NCBI RefSeq assembly: GCF_014203125.1
Contig: NZ_JACHIH010000042.1
Coordinates: 1 to 32,492, forward strand
Source of the DNA: Rhodopseudomonas rhenobacensis
Lineage (GTDB): Bacteria > Pseudomonadota > Alphaproteobacteria > Rhizobiales > Xanthobacteraceae
Reading direction: 5' to 3'
Length of the DNA stretch: 32,492 nt
Part shown: piece by piece, positions 16,404 to 25,131 of the stretch
How the letters are laid out: the number at the start of each line of letters is the position of its first letter
How positions within the stretch are numbered: the stretch's first letter is position 1
The notes under the pieces: generated by a model
The model's database searches: none
What the model was told of the DNA's origin: nothing
What the model saw: the letters and a program-made list of their open reading frames with translations, nothing else
Made by a program: the position numbers and the translations under genes

Positions 16404-16432
16404 AAAACGCCCCTGCAGGCAGGAGCGTTTTG
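16404..16432. terminator. Bidirectional terminator between rcdA and rpmE
   Basis: The imperfect palindrome AAAACGC-C-CCTGC / GCAGG-A-GCGTTTT has an A-run on one side and a T-run on the other. It can terminate rpmE (minus strand) and read-through from rcdA (plus strand). Confidence 0.65.
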
Positions 16433-16488
16433 GTCGGATCTCGTGATTGTGAACCGGGTGTGGCTGGGGCCGCAGGGCGGCCTCCGCC

Positions 16489-16716
16489 TCAATCCTTCTT
16501 GAGGAAGCCCGAGAACTTCTTCTGGAACCGGGACACCCGGCCGCCGCGATCGAGCATCTGCTGCTGGCCGCCGGTCCACGCCGGATGCGACTTGGAGTCG
16601 ATGTCGAGGTTCAGCTTGTCGCCTTCCTTGCCCCAGGTGGAGCGCGTCAGGTATTCCGTGCCATCGGTCATGACTACCGTAATGTTATGATAATCCGGGT
16701 GAATTTCGGTCTTCAT
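16489..16716 (-). CDS. rpmE: 50S ribosomal protein L31
   Basis: A 75-residue L31. It begins [19 protein letters not shown] and contains [28 protein letters not shown], the family signature. It has no cysteine, so it is the zinc-independent (C-minus) form. An AAGGATCACTC ribosome site lies before ATG 16716. L31 sits on the central protuberance of the large subunit. It is divergent from the ABC exporter gene. Confidence 0.97.
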   Translation of the reverse strand: MKTEIHPDYHNITVVMTDGTEYLTRSTWGKEGDKLNLDIDSKSHPAWTGGQQQMLDRGGRVSRFQKKFSGFLKKD

Positions 16717-16884
16717 GAGTGATCCTTCGGGGCCTTCCGGCCCGCAACACGGCGAATTGAGGGGTGGATTTCCGCGTTCCTATATCGCACGACGGCTGTC
16801 AAGACAAGGTATTCACCGGATTTGCCAGCAGCCTTGCCCACGTCTATTTACAATTCTTCAAAAGTGACGCGGCGGTAAACATCG

Positions 16885-18834
<1,950 letters not shown>

Positions 18835-18881
18835 TTCTCTCGCCGCGCCGATGGGATGCGGGGCGCAGCCTTCCCCTCTGC

Positions 18882-18981
18882 GTCATCGCCCGCGAAAGCG
18901 GGCGACCCAGTATTGCAGAGCGCTTGCGATGAAGCCGCCAAGCCCCGGCGTACTGGATCCTCCGCTTTCGCGGAGGATGAC
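18882..18981. repeat. REPIN-like repeat, family E, copy 2
   Basis: Exactly 100 bp, like the copy at 10841-10940, with the same facing hairpins (GCCCGC-GAAA-GCGGGC and CCTCCGC-TTTC-GCGGAGG) and GTCATC/GATGAC ends. The central 30 bases are the most diverged part. Confidence 0.85.
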
Positions 18982-19019
18982 AGCTGATTGTGGGGCGGCG
19001 GCTCGAACGTCTCTGCCGC

Positions 19020-19059
19020 TTACGGCGTCCACGCCAGGTTCAGCACGGCGCGGCCCGAG
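19020..19059 (-). pseudogene. Relic copy of the 3' end of the GNAT gene
   Basis: These 40 bases match the last 40 bases of the acetyltransferase coding region (19614-19653) at 35 of 40 positions. Read on the minus strand, they encode SGRAVLNLAWTP followed by a stop, against SGRAVLNMAWRP in the intact gene. The relic lies directly beyond the toxin stop codon, in the same frame. The toxin-antitoxin pair is thus bracketed by two copies of the acetyltransferase tail. Confidence 0.75.
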
Positions 19060-19064
19060 GCCGC

Positions 19065-19352
19065 TTACGCCTCCCGCTCGAACTGATCGCGCGCTGCGTG
19101 GCGAACCGCGTGGATGATGATCTCGTCGTTACCGATCTCGTAGAACACCAGATACGGATAGGGCGACGTCGTCAGACGACGGACCGTCGGATCCTCGGTG
19201 CGAAGGCCGATCTGCGGATGCGTCAGCGTCAGCTCGATGATCGCTTTAATCCGCGCCTGCACGCGCTTGGCGCCCTGCGGTGAATGAGCGGACATATAGT
19301 CGAGCAGCCCCGCGAGGTCGGCGAGCGCCGGCGCGGTGTAACGCAGCTTCAC
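19065..19352 (-). CDS. ParE/RelE-family toxin
   Basis: A 95-residue toxin of the ParE/RelE superfamily. It begins MKLRYTAPALADLAGLLDYMSAHSP, contains QIGLRTEDPTVRRLTTSPYPYLVFYEI and ends with HAVRHAARDQFE. The RRL...PYLVFYE...HAVRHAARD pattern fits the ParE branch, which usually poisons DNA gyrase; mRNA cleavage as in RelE cannot be ruled out. The start overlaps the antitoxin stop by four bases (ATGA), so the pair is translationally coupled. A relic of an acetyltransferase 3' end follows its stop codon. Confidence 0.9.
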   Translation of the reverse strand: MKLRYTAPALADLAGLLDYMSAHSPQGAKRVQARIKAIIELTLTHPQIGLRTEDPTVRRLTTSPYPYLVFYEIGNDEIIIHAVRHAARDQFEREA

Positions 19353-19576
19353 AGCTTGTATTTGGCCCAGACCGCCTGGACCTGCTCGTCGGTGGCGAAG
19401 TCGCCGCGCGCGGCGGCGGCCTTTGATGCGGTGATTGCGGCGCGCTCGTCAGCAGACAGCGCAACCGGCTCCGCGGTGGTTCCGGCAAGCTGCAGCATCA
19501 CGCGGGCAATGTCGTCCTGAACGTCGGACGGAAGCTTTCGCGCCGCTTCCACGGCCTGATCGAGCAGCTTGGTCAT
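19349..19576 (-). CDS. Antitoxin of the ParE-type pair
   Basis: A 75-residue acidic protein immediately upstream of the toxin. It begins MTKLLDQAVEAARKLPSDVQDDIARVMLQLA, a helix pattern common in short antitoxins that accompany ParE/RelE toxins. The C-terminal part (FATDEQVQAVWAKYKL) resembles the toxin-wrapping end of such proteins. No obvious ribbon-helix-helix is visible, so the DNA-binding class is unclear. It starts 37 bp after the acetyltransferase stop, on the same strand. Identification rests on position, size and the four-base overlap with the toxin. Confidence 0.85.
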   Translation of the reverse strand: MTKLLDQAVEAARKLPSDVQDDIARVMLQLAGTTAEPVALSADERAAITASKAAAARGDFATDEQVQAVWAKYKL

Positions 19577-19613
19577 GCGGCGAGAATAACCGTTTCGGAC
19601 CGGAGAGGGAAGC

Positions 19614-20060
19614 TCACGGCCGCCACGCCATGTTCAGCACGGCGCGGCCGGAGCTGTTGGTCTCCTCGCCGGTTTTGGCGAAACCGTTGCGCTCATAGAA
19701 CTTGATAGCGCGGAAATTGTCGGCGTTGACCTTCAGCGTGACGCCTTCGGGCGACAGCCGCTTCGCCTCGTCGACCAATGCTGCGGCGAGACCTGAGCCC
19801 CATTGCGCCGGCGCCACCACCAACTGATCGAGATAGCCGCCGCCATCGATGGTGACGAAGCCGAGCATCGCGCCGGCCTGCTCTGCCACCACGATGCGGG
19901 CGTTCGGCACCAGCTCGCAGCGCCAGCGCGCGCGCCACCAGTCCAGCCGCTTGGCGAAATCGATCGACGGATAGGCGAGCTGCCAGGTTTCGAGCCACAG
20001 CGCGATCGACGCGTCCTCGTCGGCGGCCTGATAGCGCCGCAACCGAAAGCCTTGCGTCAT
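19614..20060 (-). CDS. GNAT-family N-acetyltransferase
   Basis: A 148-residue GCN5-related acetyltransferase. The N-terminus FRLRRYQAADEDASIALWLETW and the later VVAPAQWGSGLAAALVDEAKRL (acetyl-CoA loop) are typical, followed by LKVNADNFRAIKFYERNGFAKTGEE. The substrate is unknown. The ATG lies three bases after the OmpA-like gene stop, so the two genes are almost certainly co-transcribed. A partial, diverged copy of its last 40 bases is found at 19020-19059. Confidence 0.92.
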   Translation of the reverse strand: MTQGFRLRRYQAADEDASIALWLETWQLAYPSIDFAKRLDWWRARWRCELVPNARIVVAEQAGAMLGFVTIDGGGYLDQLVVAPAQWGSGLAAALVDEAKRLSPEGVTLKVNADNFRAIKFYERNGFAKTGEETNSSGRAVLNMAWRP

Positions 20061-20063
20061 GTC

Positions 20064-21089
20064 TCAGCGCTCCGTCAGCTTCAACTCGATGCGGCGGTTG
20101 CGCTTGTACGCCTCTTCGGTGCCGGCGACGTCGAGCGGCTGGAATTCGCCGAAGCCGGCGGCGACCAGCCGCTGCGGCGGCACCCCGAGCGAAACCAGAT
20201 ACTGCACCACCGAGATCGCGCGGGCGCTCGACAATTCCCAGTTCGACTTGAACGCGCCGGTGATCGGGCGGACGTCGGTGTGGCCGTCGACCCGCAGCAC
20301 CCAGGCGATTTCGGCCGGAATCTGCTTGTCGAGATCGGTGAGTGCCGACGCCAGCTTGTCGAGCTCGGCGCGGCCCTCCGGCAACAGCAGCGCCTGTCCA
20401 GTGTCGAAGAACACTTCGGACTGGAACACGAAGCGGTCGCCGACGACGCGGATGTCCGGCCGGTTGCCGAGGATCGCGCGCAAGCGGCCGAAGAATTCCG
20501 AGCGGTAGCGCGACAATTCCTGCACCCGCTGCGCCAGCGCCACGTTGAGCCGCTGGCCGAGATCGGCGATCCGGCTCTGCGATTCCTTGCCGCTCTTTTC
20601 CGAGGCGTCGAGCGCCTGTTCGAGCGCTGCCAGCTGGCGGCGCAGCGCCGAGATCTGCTGGTTCAACACCTCGACCTGCGCCAGCGCGCGCGCGGACAGC
20701 TGCTTTTCGGAATCCAGCGCCTTGTTGAGTTCGCCGGCGCGGCCGGCGGCGTCGTTGCCGGCGCCGGCGAGGCCGTCATAGAGTCCTTTGACGCGGTCGC
20801 GTTCGCCTTCCGCGGAGGCGAGGCCGGCGCGCAGCTGCGACAGCTGATCCTCCAGATTGAGCTTGCCGAGCTTTTCCAGCGACAACAGGTCGTTGAGCTG
20901 CGCCAGCTTGGCGTTGAGCTGCTCCAGCGCCTTGTCCTTGCCGGTGACCTCCTGCGACAGAAAGAACTGCACCACCAGGAACACCGACAGCAGGAACACG
21001 ATCGCCAGCACCAGCGTCGACAGCGCGTCGACAAAGCCGGGCCAGTAGTTGAAGCCGGGATCGTTGCGGCGTCCGCGCGCGAGGGCCAT
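20064..21089 (-). CDS. MotB/OmpA-like peptidoglycan-binding protein with long coiled coil
   Basis: A 341-residue protein. One transmembrane helix (about 19-44, VDALSTLVLAIVFLLSVFLVVQFFL) carries an Asp at position 21, in the place of the proton-binding Asp of MotB, TolR and ExbD. Residues 47-205 form a long predicted coiled coil. Residues about 215-341 form an OmpA-like domain with the peptidoglycan-binding motif (RVDGHTDVRP, WELSSARAISVV, RRIELKL). It pairs with the MotA-like protein encoded upstream. The pair lacks flagellar neighbours and is more likely an envelope-associated proton-driven complex. Its function is not established. Confidence 0.88.
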   Translation of the reverse strand: MALARGRRNDPGFNYWPGFVDALSTLVLAIVFLLSVFLVVQFFLSQEVTGKDKALEQLNAKLAQLNDLLSLEKLGKLNLEDQLSQLRAGLASAEGERDRVKGLYDGLAGAGNDAAGRAGELNKALDSEKQLSARALAQVEVLNQQISALRRQLAALEQALDASEKSGKESQSRIADLGQRLNVALAQRVQELSRYRSEFFGRLRAILGNRPDIRVVGDRFVFQSEVFFDTGQALLLPEGRAELDKLASALTDLDKQIPAEIAWVLRVDGHTDVRPITGAFKSNWELSSARAISVVQYLVSLGVPPQRLVAAGFGEFQPLDVAGTEEAYKRNRRIELKLTER

Positions 21090-21136
21090 GAAGTCTATCT
21101 TTCGACTGGTCGCAGTGTTGCAGCAACGGCAGCGTG

Positions 21137-21270
21137 CTCCCTCGCCCCGCTTGCGGGGAGAGGGGTGGGGTGAGGGGGCGCCGCGTTCCGTCGAGGCGCC
21201 CCCTCACCCGACCCGGCTTCGCTCACGCTCCGCCGTGTCGACCTCTCCCCGCAAGCGGGGAGAGGTGAAG
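21137..21270. repeat. Palindromic intergenic repeat, family C, copy 2
   Basis: CCTCGCCCCGCTTGCGGGGAG at the left and CCCCGCAAGCGGGGAGAGGTG at the right, with inner GGTGAGGGGGCG and CGCCCCCTCACC. It sits between two genes expected to form one operon (MotA-like and OmpA-like) and may shape their relative expression. Confidence 0.85.
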
Positions 21271-21301
21271 TCCGTGCGTGCGGTGAATTCGATCGGATCA
21301 A

Positions 21302-22330
21302 CTAATTCTTCTCCGGCTGCCGCGCGAGGCGCTGCAGCAGCGCCTTGATCTCGCGGTTCTGCTCGCCTTGGCCGTCGGCCCATTCGCGGATCAACTGCTG
21401 CTCGCTGCGCATATGCGCGACCAGGCTCTGGATCGCGTCGGCGAGGTTGGCCATCGCCGTGGTGGTGCCGCGGCTGGAGCCGTCTTCGAACGCCCGGCGC
21501 AGCCGCTCGATCGCAGCCTGCAATTCGGCGCCGCCGGCACCCGCCCCGACAGCCGTGCTGGTGCCGGCACCGTCGCCGACATATTCGCGCACCGTGGAGG
21601 CGAGCCAGTCTTCGAGATCGGTGTAGAAGCGGTTCTGCGCCTGGCTGGACTGCAGATCGAGAAAGCCGAGGATCAGCGAGCCGGCGAGCCCGAACAGCGA
21701 TGAGGAGAACGAAATGCCCATGCCGCCGAGCGGCGCGGCGAGGCCTTCCTTCAGCGTGTCGAACAGCGAGCCGGCGTCGCCGCCGACCTTCAGGCCGTCG
21801 ATCACCTTGCCGACCGAGCCGACGGTTTCGATCAGGCCCCAGAAGGTGCCAAGCAGGCCGAGAAACACCAACAGCCCGGTCATGTAGCGCGAGATGTCGC
21901 GGGCTTCATCCAGCCGCGTGGCGATCGAGTCCAACAGATGCCGCATGGTCTGCTGCGAGATCGACATCCGGCCGCTTCGTTCGCCGCCGAGAATCGCCGC
22001 CATCGGCGCCAGCAGGGTCGGGCGCTGTTCGAGCGCCAGCCCGGGATCGGCGATGCGGAAATGATTGACCCATGCGACCTCCGGATAAAGCCTGATCACC
22101 TGGCGGAACGACAGCACGATGCCGATCACCAGCACCGCCCCGATCAGCGCGTTGAGCCCGGGATTGGCGAAGAACGCGACGATGATCTGCTTGTACAGCA
22201 CCACCAGCAGCAGCGAGCAAAGCACCAGGAAAACCAGCATTCGGATCAAAAAGATCCGCGGCGACGACAGCTTGTTGAACGCGACGTCGATCGCGGAGCG
22301 GGAGCCTTGCGCCATTGTTGGTTTCACCAT
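21302..22330 (-). CDS. MotA/TolQ/ExbB-like proton channel protein
   Basis: A 342-residue membrane protein. Helices are visible at about 28-52 (LIRMLVFLVLCSLLLVVLY), 58-78, 150-175 (YMTGLLVFLGLLGTFWGLIETVG) and 200-228 (GGMGISFSSSLFGLAGSLILGFLDL). The last two match the conserved MotA/ExbB channel core. The C-terminal 110 residues are cytoplasmic and helical (LQAAIERLRRAFEDG... SEQQLIREWADGQGEQNREIKALL). It should form an oligomeric channel around the OmpA-like partner downstream. The start may be M1 or M6 (22315). Confidence 0.87.
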   Translation of the reverse strand: MVKPTMAQGSRSAIDVAFNKLSSPRIFLIRMLVFLVLCSLLLVVLYKQIIVAFFANPGLNALIGAVLVIGIVLSFRQVIRLYPEVAWVNHFRIADPGLALEQRPTLLAPMAAILGGERSGRMSISQQTMRHLLDSIATRLDEARDISRYMTGLLVFLGLLGTFWGLIETVGSVGKVIDGLKVGGDAGSLFDTLKEGLAAPLGGMGISFSSSLFGLAGSLILGFLDLQSSQAQNRFYTDLEDWLASTVREYVGDGAGTSTAVGAGAGGAELQAAIERLRRAFEDGSSRGTTTAMANLADAIQSLVAHMRSEQQLIREWADGQGEQNREIKALLQRLARQPEKN

Positions 22331-22443
22331 TCGTTGGTCGGCGAGGTGGTTGCAGCCTCAATATGGCACAGCGCCGGCCGGAAGGAAGCATGGCGCGGCG
22401 CAATAACCGAAGGAACCCGGCCGAAACCAGCGCGACGCCTGAT

Positions 22444-23643
22444 CTACTCGCCGGCCTGCAGCTCGCGCCGCGGCATCGCGAACAGATCGGGTCGCGCCGG
22501 TTGCGCCGCTGGCGCAGGCGCGTCGTGACTGAAATCCAGCTCCTCGATCCGCCCGGCGCGGCGCTCGATCTTGTCGGCGGAGATCAGGATCTGGCGGACG
22601 TCCTCGTTGACCTGACCGAAATGGGTCTGCAGCTTCAGCACGCGGTCGCGCAACCGGCTTAAGTCGTCGCCGAGACTCATCACCTCGGTGCGGATCTGGT
22701 CGGCGGCGTCGCGCATCCGCGCGTCCTTCAGGATCTGCTGCATCACCTGGATCGCCAGCATCAGCAGCGACGGCGATACCAGCACGATGCGGGCGCGGTA
22801 GGCTTTCTGGATCACGTCGTCGAAGCGCTCGTGGATTTCGGCATAGACCGATTCCGACGGCACGAACATCAGCGCGGTGTCCTGGGTCTCGCCGGGGATC
22901 AGATATTTCTCGGCGATGTCGGTGACGTGGCGCAGCACGTCGTTGCGCAGCCGCTGCGATGCGCCGCGCCGCGCCTCCTCGCTGCGGGCGTCGCGCAACG
23001 CGGTGATCGCCTCCAGCGGAAACTTGGCGTCGATGCACAGCGGCCGCTGATCCGGCAGAAACACCACGCAATCCGGCCGCTTGCCGCTGGAGAGCGTGTA
23101 TTGGAAGGCGTAGGCGCCCTTCGGCATGCCGTCGGCGACGATCGCCTCCATCCGCGCCTGGCCGAACGCGCCGCGGGACTGCTTGTTCGTCAGCACGTCG
23201 CGCAGCGTCGTCACCTGCGCGGTGAGTTCGGTCAGGTTGTGCTGGGCGTCGTCGATGATGCCGAGCCGTTCGTGCAGCACCCGCAGGCTGTTCAGGGTGT
23301 GGCGGGTGGTGTGCTCCATCGACTGGCCGACCCGATGGGTGACCGAATCCAGCCGCTCGCTGACCGCGCGGGCCATCTCGGCCTGCCGGCCGGCCAGCGC
23401 CTGGCCCATCGCCGCCACCCGGCCGCTGGCCTCGTGCTGCGCCCGCATCATTTCGGCGAGGCGATACTCCAGCTCGTCGGCGCGGGCCGCCTGCGCCAAC
23501 GCCATGACGCTGCCGGTGCCGAGGCCGCGGGCGATGACGACGGCGATGCCGAACAGCAGCAGCAGCGTCAGCGCGGCAAAGCCGATCACGGCTTCTGCGA
23601 CGCTGACCGGCATCTCGCCGACAGTGAACAGGATATCGTTCAT
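22444..23643 (-). CDS. rmuC: DNA recombination protein RmuC
   Basis: A 399-residue protein with one N-terminal membrane helix (about 12-37), a coiled-coil stretch (about 50-150) and the RmuC nuclease-like core. The core includes ALTTLRDVLTNKQSRGAFGQARMEAIV-type text (read here as TTLRDVLTNKQSRGAFGQ), then KRPDCVVFLPDQRPLCIDAKFPLEA and FVPSESVYAEIHE. The D...DAKFP residues belong to the PD-(D/E)XK-like active site. RmuC limits inversions between short inverted repeats in E. coli. The gene is divergent from def, with a triple TTAA-N7-TTAA array between them. The start ATG has a poorly placed ribosome site. Confidence 0.92.
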   Translation of the reverse strand: MNDILFTVGEMPVSVAEAVIGFAALTLLLLFGIAVVIARGLGTGSVMALAQAARADELEYRLAEMMRAQHEASGRVAAMGQALAGRQAEMARAVSERLDSVTHRVGQSMEHTTRHTLNSLRVLHERLGIIDDAQHNLTELTAQVTTLRDVLTNKQSRGAFGQARMEAIVADGMPKGAYAFQYTLSSGKRPDCVVFLPDQRPLCIDAKFPLEAITALRDARSEEARRGASQRLRNDVLRHVTDIAEKYLIPGETQDTALMFVPSESVYAEIHERFDDVIQKAYRARIVLVSPSLLMLAIQVMQQILKDARMRDAADQIRTEVMSLGDDLSRLRDRVLKLQTHFGQVNEDVRQILISADKIERRAGRIEELDFSHDAPAPAAQPARPDLFAMPRRELQAGE

Positions 23644-23698
23644 CCTCGCAGTCTAGCAGACTACATGGAGTATGAGAACGAAGGAAGAACGATCGTGG

Positions 23699-23761
23699 TT
23701 AACGCCCGGTTAAGCGGCGTGGTTAACCGCCGGTTAAGAGCCATGGTTAACCGCAGGTTAA
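23699..23761. promoter_or_regulatory. Three tandem CtrA-like boxes (TTAA-N7-TTAA)
   Basis: Perfect TTAA-N7-TTAA sites start at 23699, 23723 and 23747, so their period is exactly 24 bp. Each unit is GGTTAAC-N-C-C/G-...-GGTTAA, and the three 24-bp units are clearly related in sequence. This is the full CtrA consensus of alphaproteobacteria. The array lies 56 bp upstream of the rmuC start and about 100 bp upstream of def, so it could control either or both. Confidence 0.72.
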
Positions 23762-23860
23762 CGATCCTGCGCCGCGGCCCCGCGACTTTTCTTGAGTGGC
23801 GGCTAAAGTGGCATCCGGAGCCGGATTGACCGCCGCGGTATCGCAGATTAAATCGCCGCT

Positions 23861-24388
23861 ATGGCCCTGCGCGAAATCATCATCATACCTGACAAGCAGC
23901 TTCGCTTGATCTCCAAGCCCGTCGAAACGGTCAGCGCCGAGGTGCGCCGGCTTGCCGACGACATGTTTGAGACCATGTATGAGGCGCCCGGCATTGGCCT
24001 GGCGGCGATCCAGGTGGCGCAGCCGGTGCGGCTGATCACCATGGATCTGGTCCGCAAGGAGGGCAACGGCCTCACCGAGCCGCGCGCCTTCATCAATCCG
24101 GAGGTCATCGCGGCGTCCGAGGAGATGAACGTTTACGAGGAAGGCTGCCTGTCGATCCCGGAATATTACGCCGAGGTGGAGCGGCCGAAGCAGGTGCGGA
24201 TCCGCTACACCGACCTCGACGGCAATGTGCAGGAAGAGGACGCCGACGGGCTGTTCGCCACCTGCATCCAGCACGAGATCGACCACCTCAACGGCGTCTT
24301 GTTCGTCGATCACATCTCCAAGCTGAAGCGCGCGATGGTGATGCGGAAGTTCGAGAAGGCCGCCAAGCGCGGCATCAAATACGTCTGA
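23861..24388 (+). CDS. def: Peptide deformylase
   Basis: A 175-residue metalloenzyme that removes the formyl group from nascent N-termini. All three active-site motifs are intact: GIGLAAIQV (45-52), EGCLS with metal ligand C96, and HEIDH with ligands H138 and H142 and catalytic E139. Length and motifs fit the type 1 bacterial class. Its usual partner fmt is 740 bp downstream on the same strand, separated by a FitAB-type toxin-antitoxin pair. Confidence 0.97.
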   Translation: MALREIIIIPDKQLRLISKPVETVSAEVRRLADDMFETMYEAPGIGLAAIQVAQPVRLITMDLVRKEGNGLTEPRAFINPEVIAASEEMNVYEEGCLSIPEYYAEVERPKQVRIRYTDLDGNVQEEDADGLFATCIQHEIDHLNGVLFVDHISKLKRAMVMRKFEKAAKRGIKYV

Positions 24389-24412
24389 CGGCTTTTGACC
24401 GGCGGGCGCTGG

Positions 24413-24433
24413 TTTGATATCATTGATATCAAA
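24413..24433 (+). promoter_or_regulatory. Operator of the FitAB-type module
   Basis: TTTGATATC (24413-24421), ATT, GATATCAAA (24425-24433) is a perfect 9-bp inverted repeat. It overlaps the first bases of the antitoxin ribosome site (AAAGGAGG, 24431-24438). Binding by the antitoxin would block transcription or translation initiation. FitA/VapB antitoxins commonly bind TGATA-type palindromes. Confidence 0.7.
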
Positions 24434-24443
24434 GGAGGCGCCG

Positions 24444-24689
24444 ATGGCCGACCTGCTGATCCGCGACATCGATCCCGAGCTGAAGCGCCAGGTCGAACAG
24501 CGCGCGCAGCTGCACGCGCGAGATCTGTCCGACGAGGTCAAGGCGCTGCTCCAGATCGGGCTCAGCGTTGCGGAGCCCGATCTGAAAATGGGTACCTGGA
24601 TCGCAAGCCTGGTGCGACCCGAAGACCGCGGCGACGACTTGGTCTTCGAGTATCGCAGCGTGGACTCGCCGCCGCCCGATTTCGAATGA
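24444..24689 (+). CDS. FitA-like ribbon-helix-helix antitoxin
   Basis: An 81-residue protein. It begins MADLLIRDIDPELKRQVEQRAQLHARDLSDEVKALL, a classic FitA/VapB ribbon-helix-helix that contacts DNA through the LLIRDID strand. The acidic C-terminus (RPEDRGDDLVFEYRSVDSPPPDF) would occupy the toxin active site. ATG 24444 has a perfect AAAGGAGG site five bases upstream and is clearly the start, not the frame opening at 24414. The stop overlaps the toxin start (ATGA). Confidence 0.92.
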   Translation: MADLLIRDIDPELKRQVEQRAQLHARDLSDEVKALLQIGLSVAEPDLKMGTWIASLVRPEDRGDDLVFEYRSVDSPPPDFE

Positions 24690-25111
24690 TCCTGTTGGAT
24701 ACCAACGTCGTTTCCGAGCTTTGGCTTCCGCAGCCAAATCCGACTGTGATGCGCTGGCTCGACGCGCAAGCGCTGCAGAGCCAGTATCTCTGCACGCCTG
24801 TCGTCGCGGAGTTGCGGTTCGGGATCGAACGTCTGGTGGACGGCTCACGCAAACAGCGCTTGGGCCATGCTGCAGAGCGGCTGTTCGCGGGATACCGCGG
24901 GCGTATTCTCAGTTTCGATATCGCCGCAGCCGAACAGTTCGCTCGCATCAGTGTACTTCGAGAACCAAAGGGCCGGCGGCTGGAGACGATGGACGCCATG
25001 ATCGCGTCGGTCGCGCTGGCGAACCGGATGGCGCTGGTGACGCGCAACACGCAAGATTTCCTCGACATCGGGCTCGAATTGATCGACCCGTTTACGCCGA
25101 CAACCGGCTGA
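24686..25111 (+). CDS. FitB/VapC-type PIN-domain toxin
   Basis: A 141-residue PIN-domain ribonuclease. The acidic metal residues are D5 (MILLDTNVVSE), E42 (VVAELRFGI) and D103 (LETMDAMIA), with D124 near the C-terminus (RNTQDF). This is the FitB/VapC arrangement. Such toxins cleave tRNA or rRNA when freed from antitoxin. ATG 24686 overlaps the antitoxin stop by four bases. The pair lies between def and fmt, two genes that are normally adjacent. The fmt start follows 20 bp after the toxin stop, so toxin and fmt may share a transcript. Confidence 0.93.
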   Translation: MILLDTNVVSELWLPQPNPTVMRWLDAQALQSQYLCTPVVAELRFGIERLVDGSRKQRLGHAAERLFAGYRGRILSFDIAAAEQFARISVLREPKGRRLETMDAMIASVALANRMALVTRNTQDFLDIGLELIDPFTPTTG

Positions 25112-25131
25112 CACCCAACCCGAGATTTTCC

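Noticed and set aside
20064-22330. Zorya-like anti-phage system
   Set aside because: The MotA/MotB-like pair recalls ZorA/ZorB, but the neighbours are rmuC, a GNAT enzyme and a toxin-antitoxin pair. There is no helicase or nuclease component.
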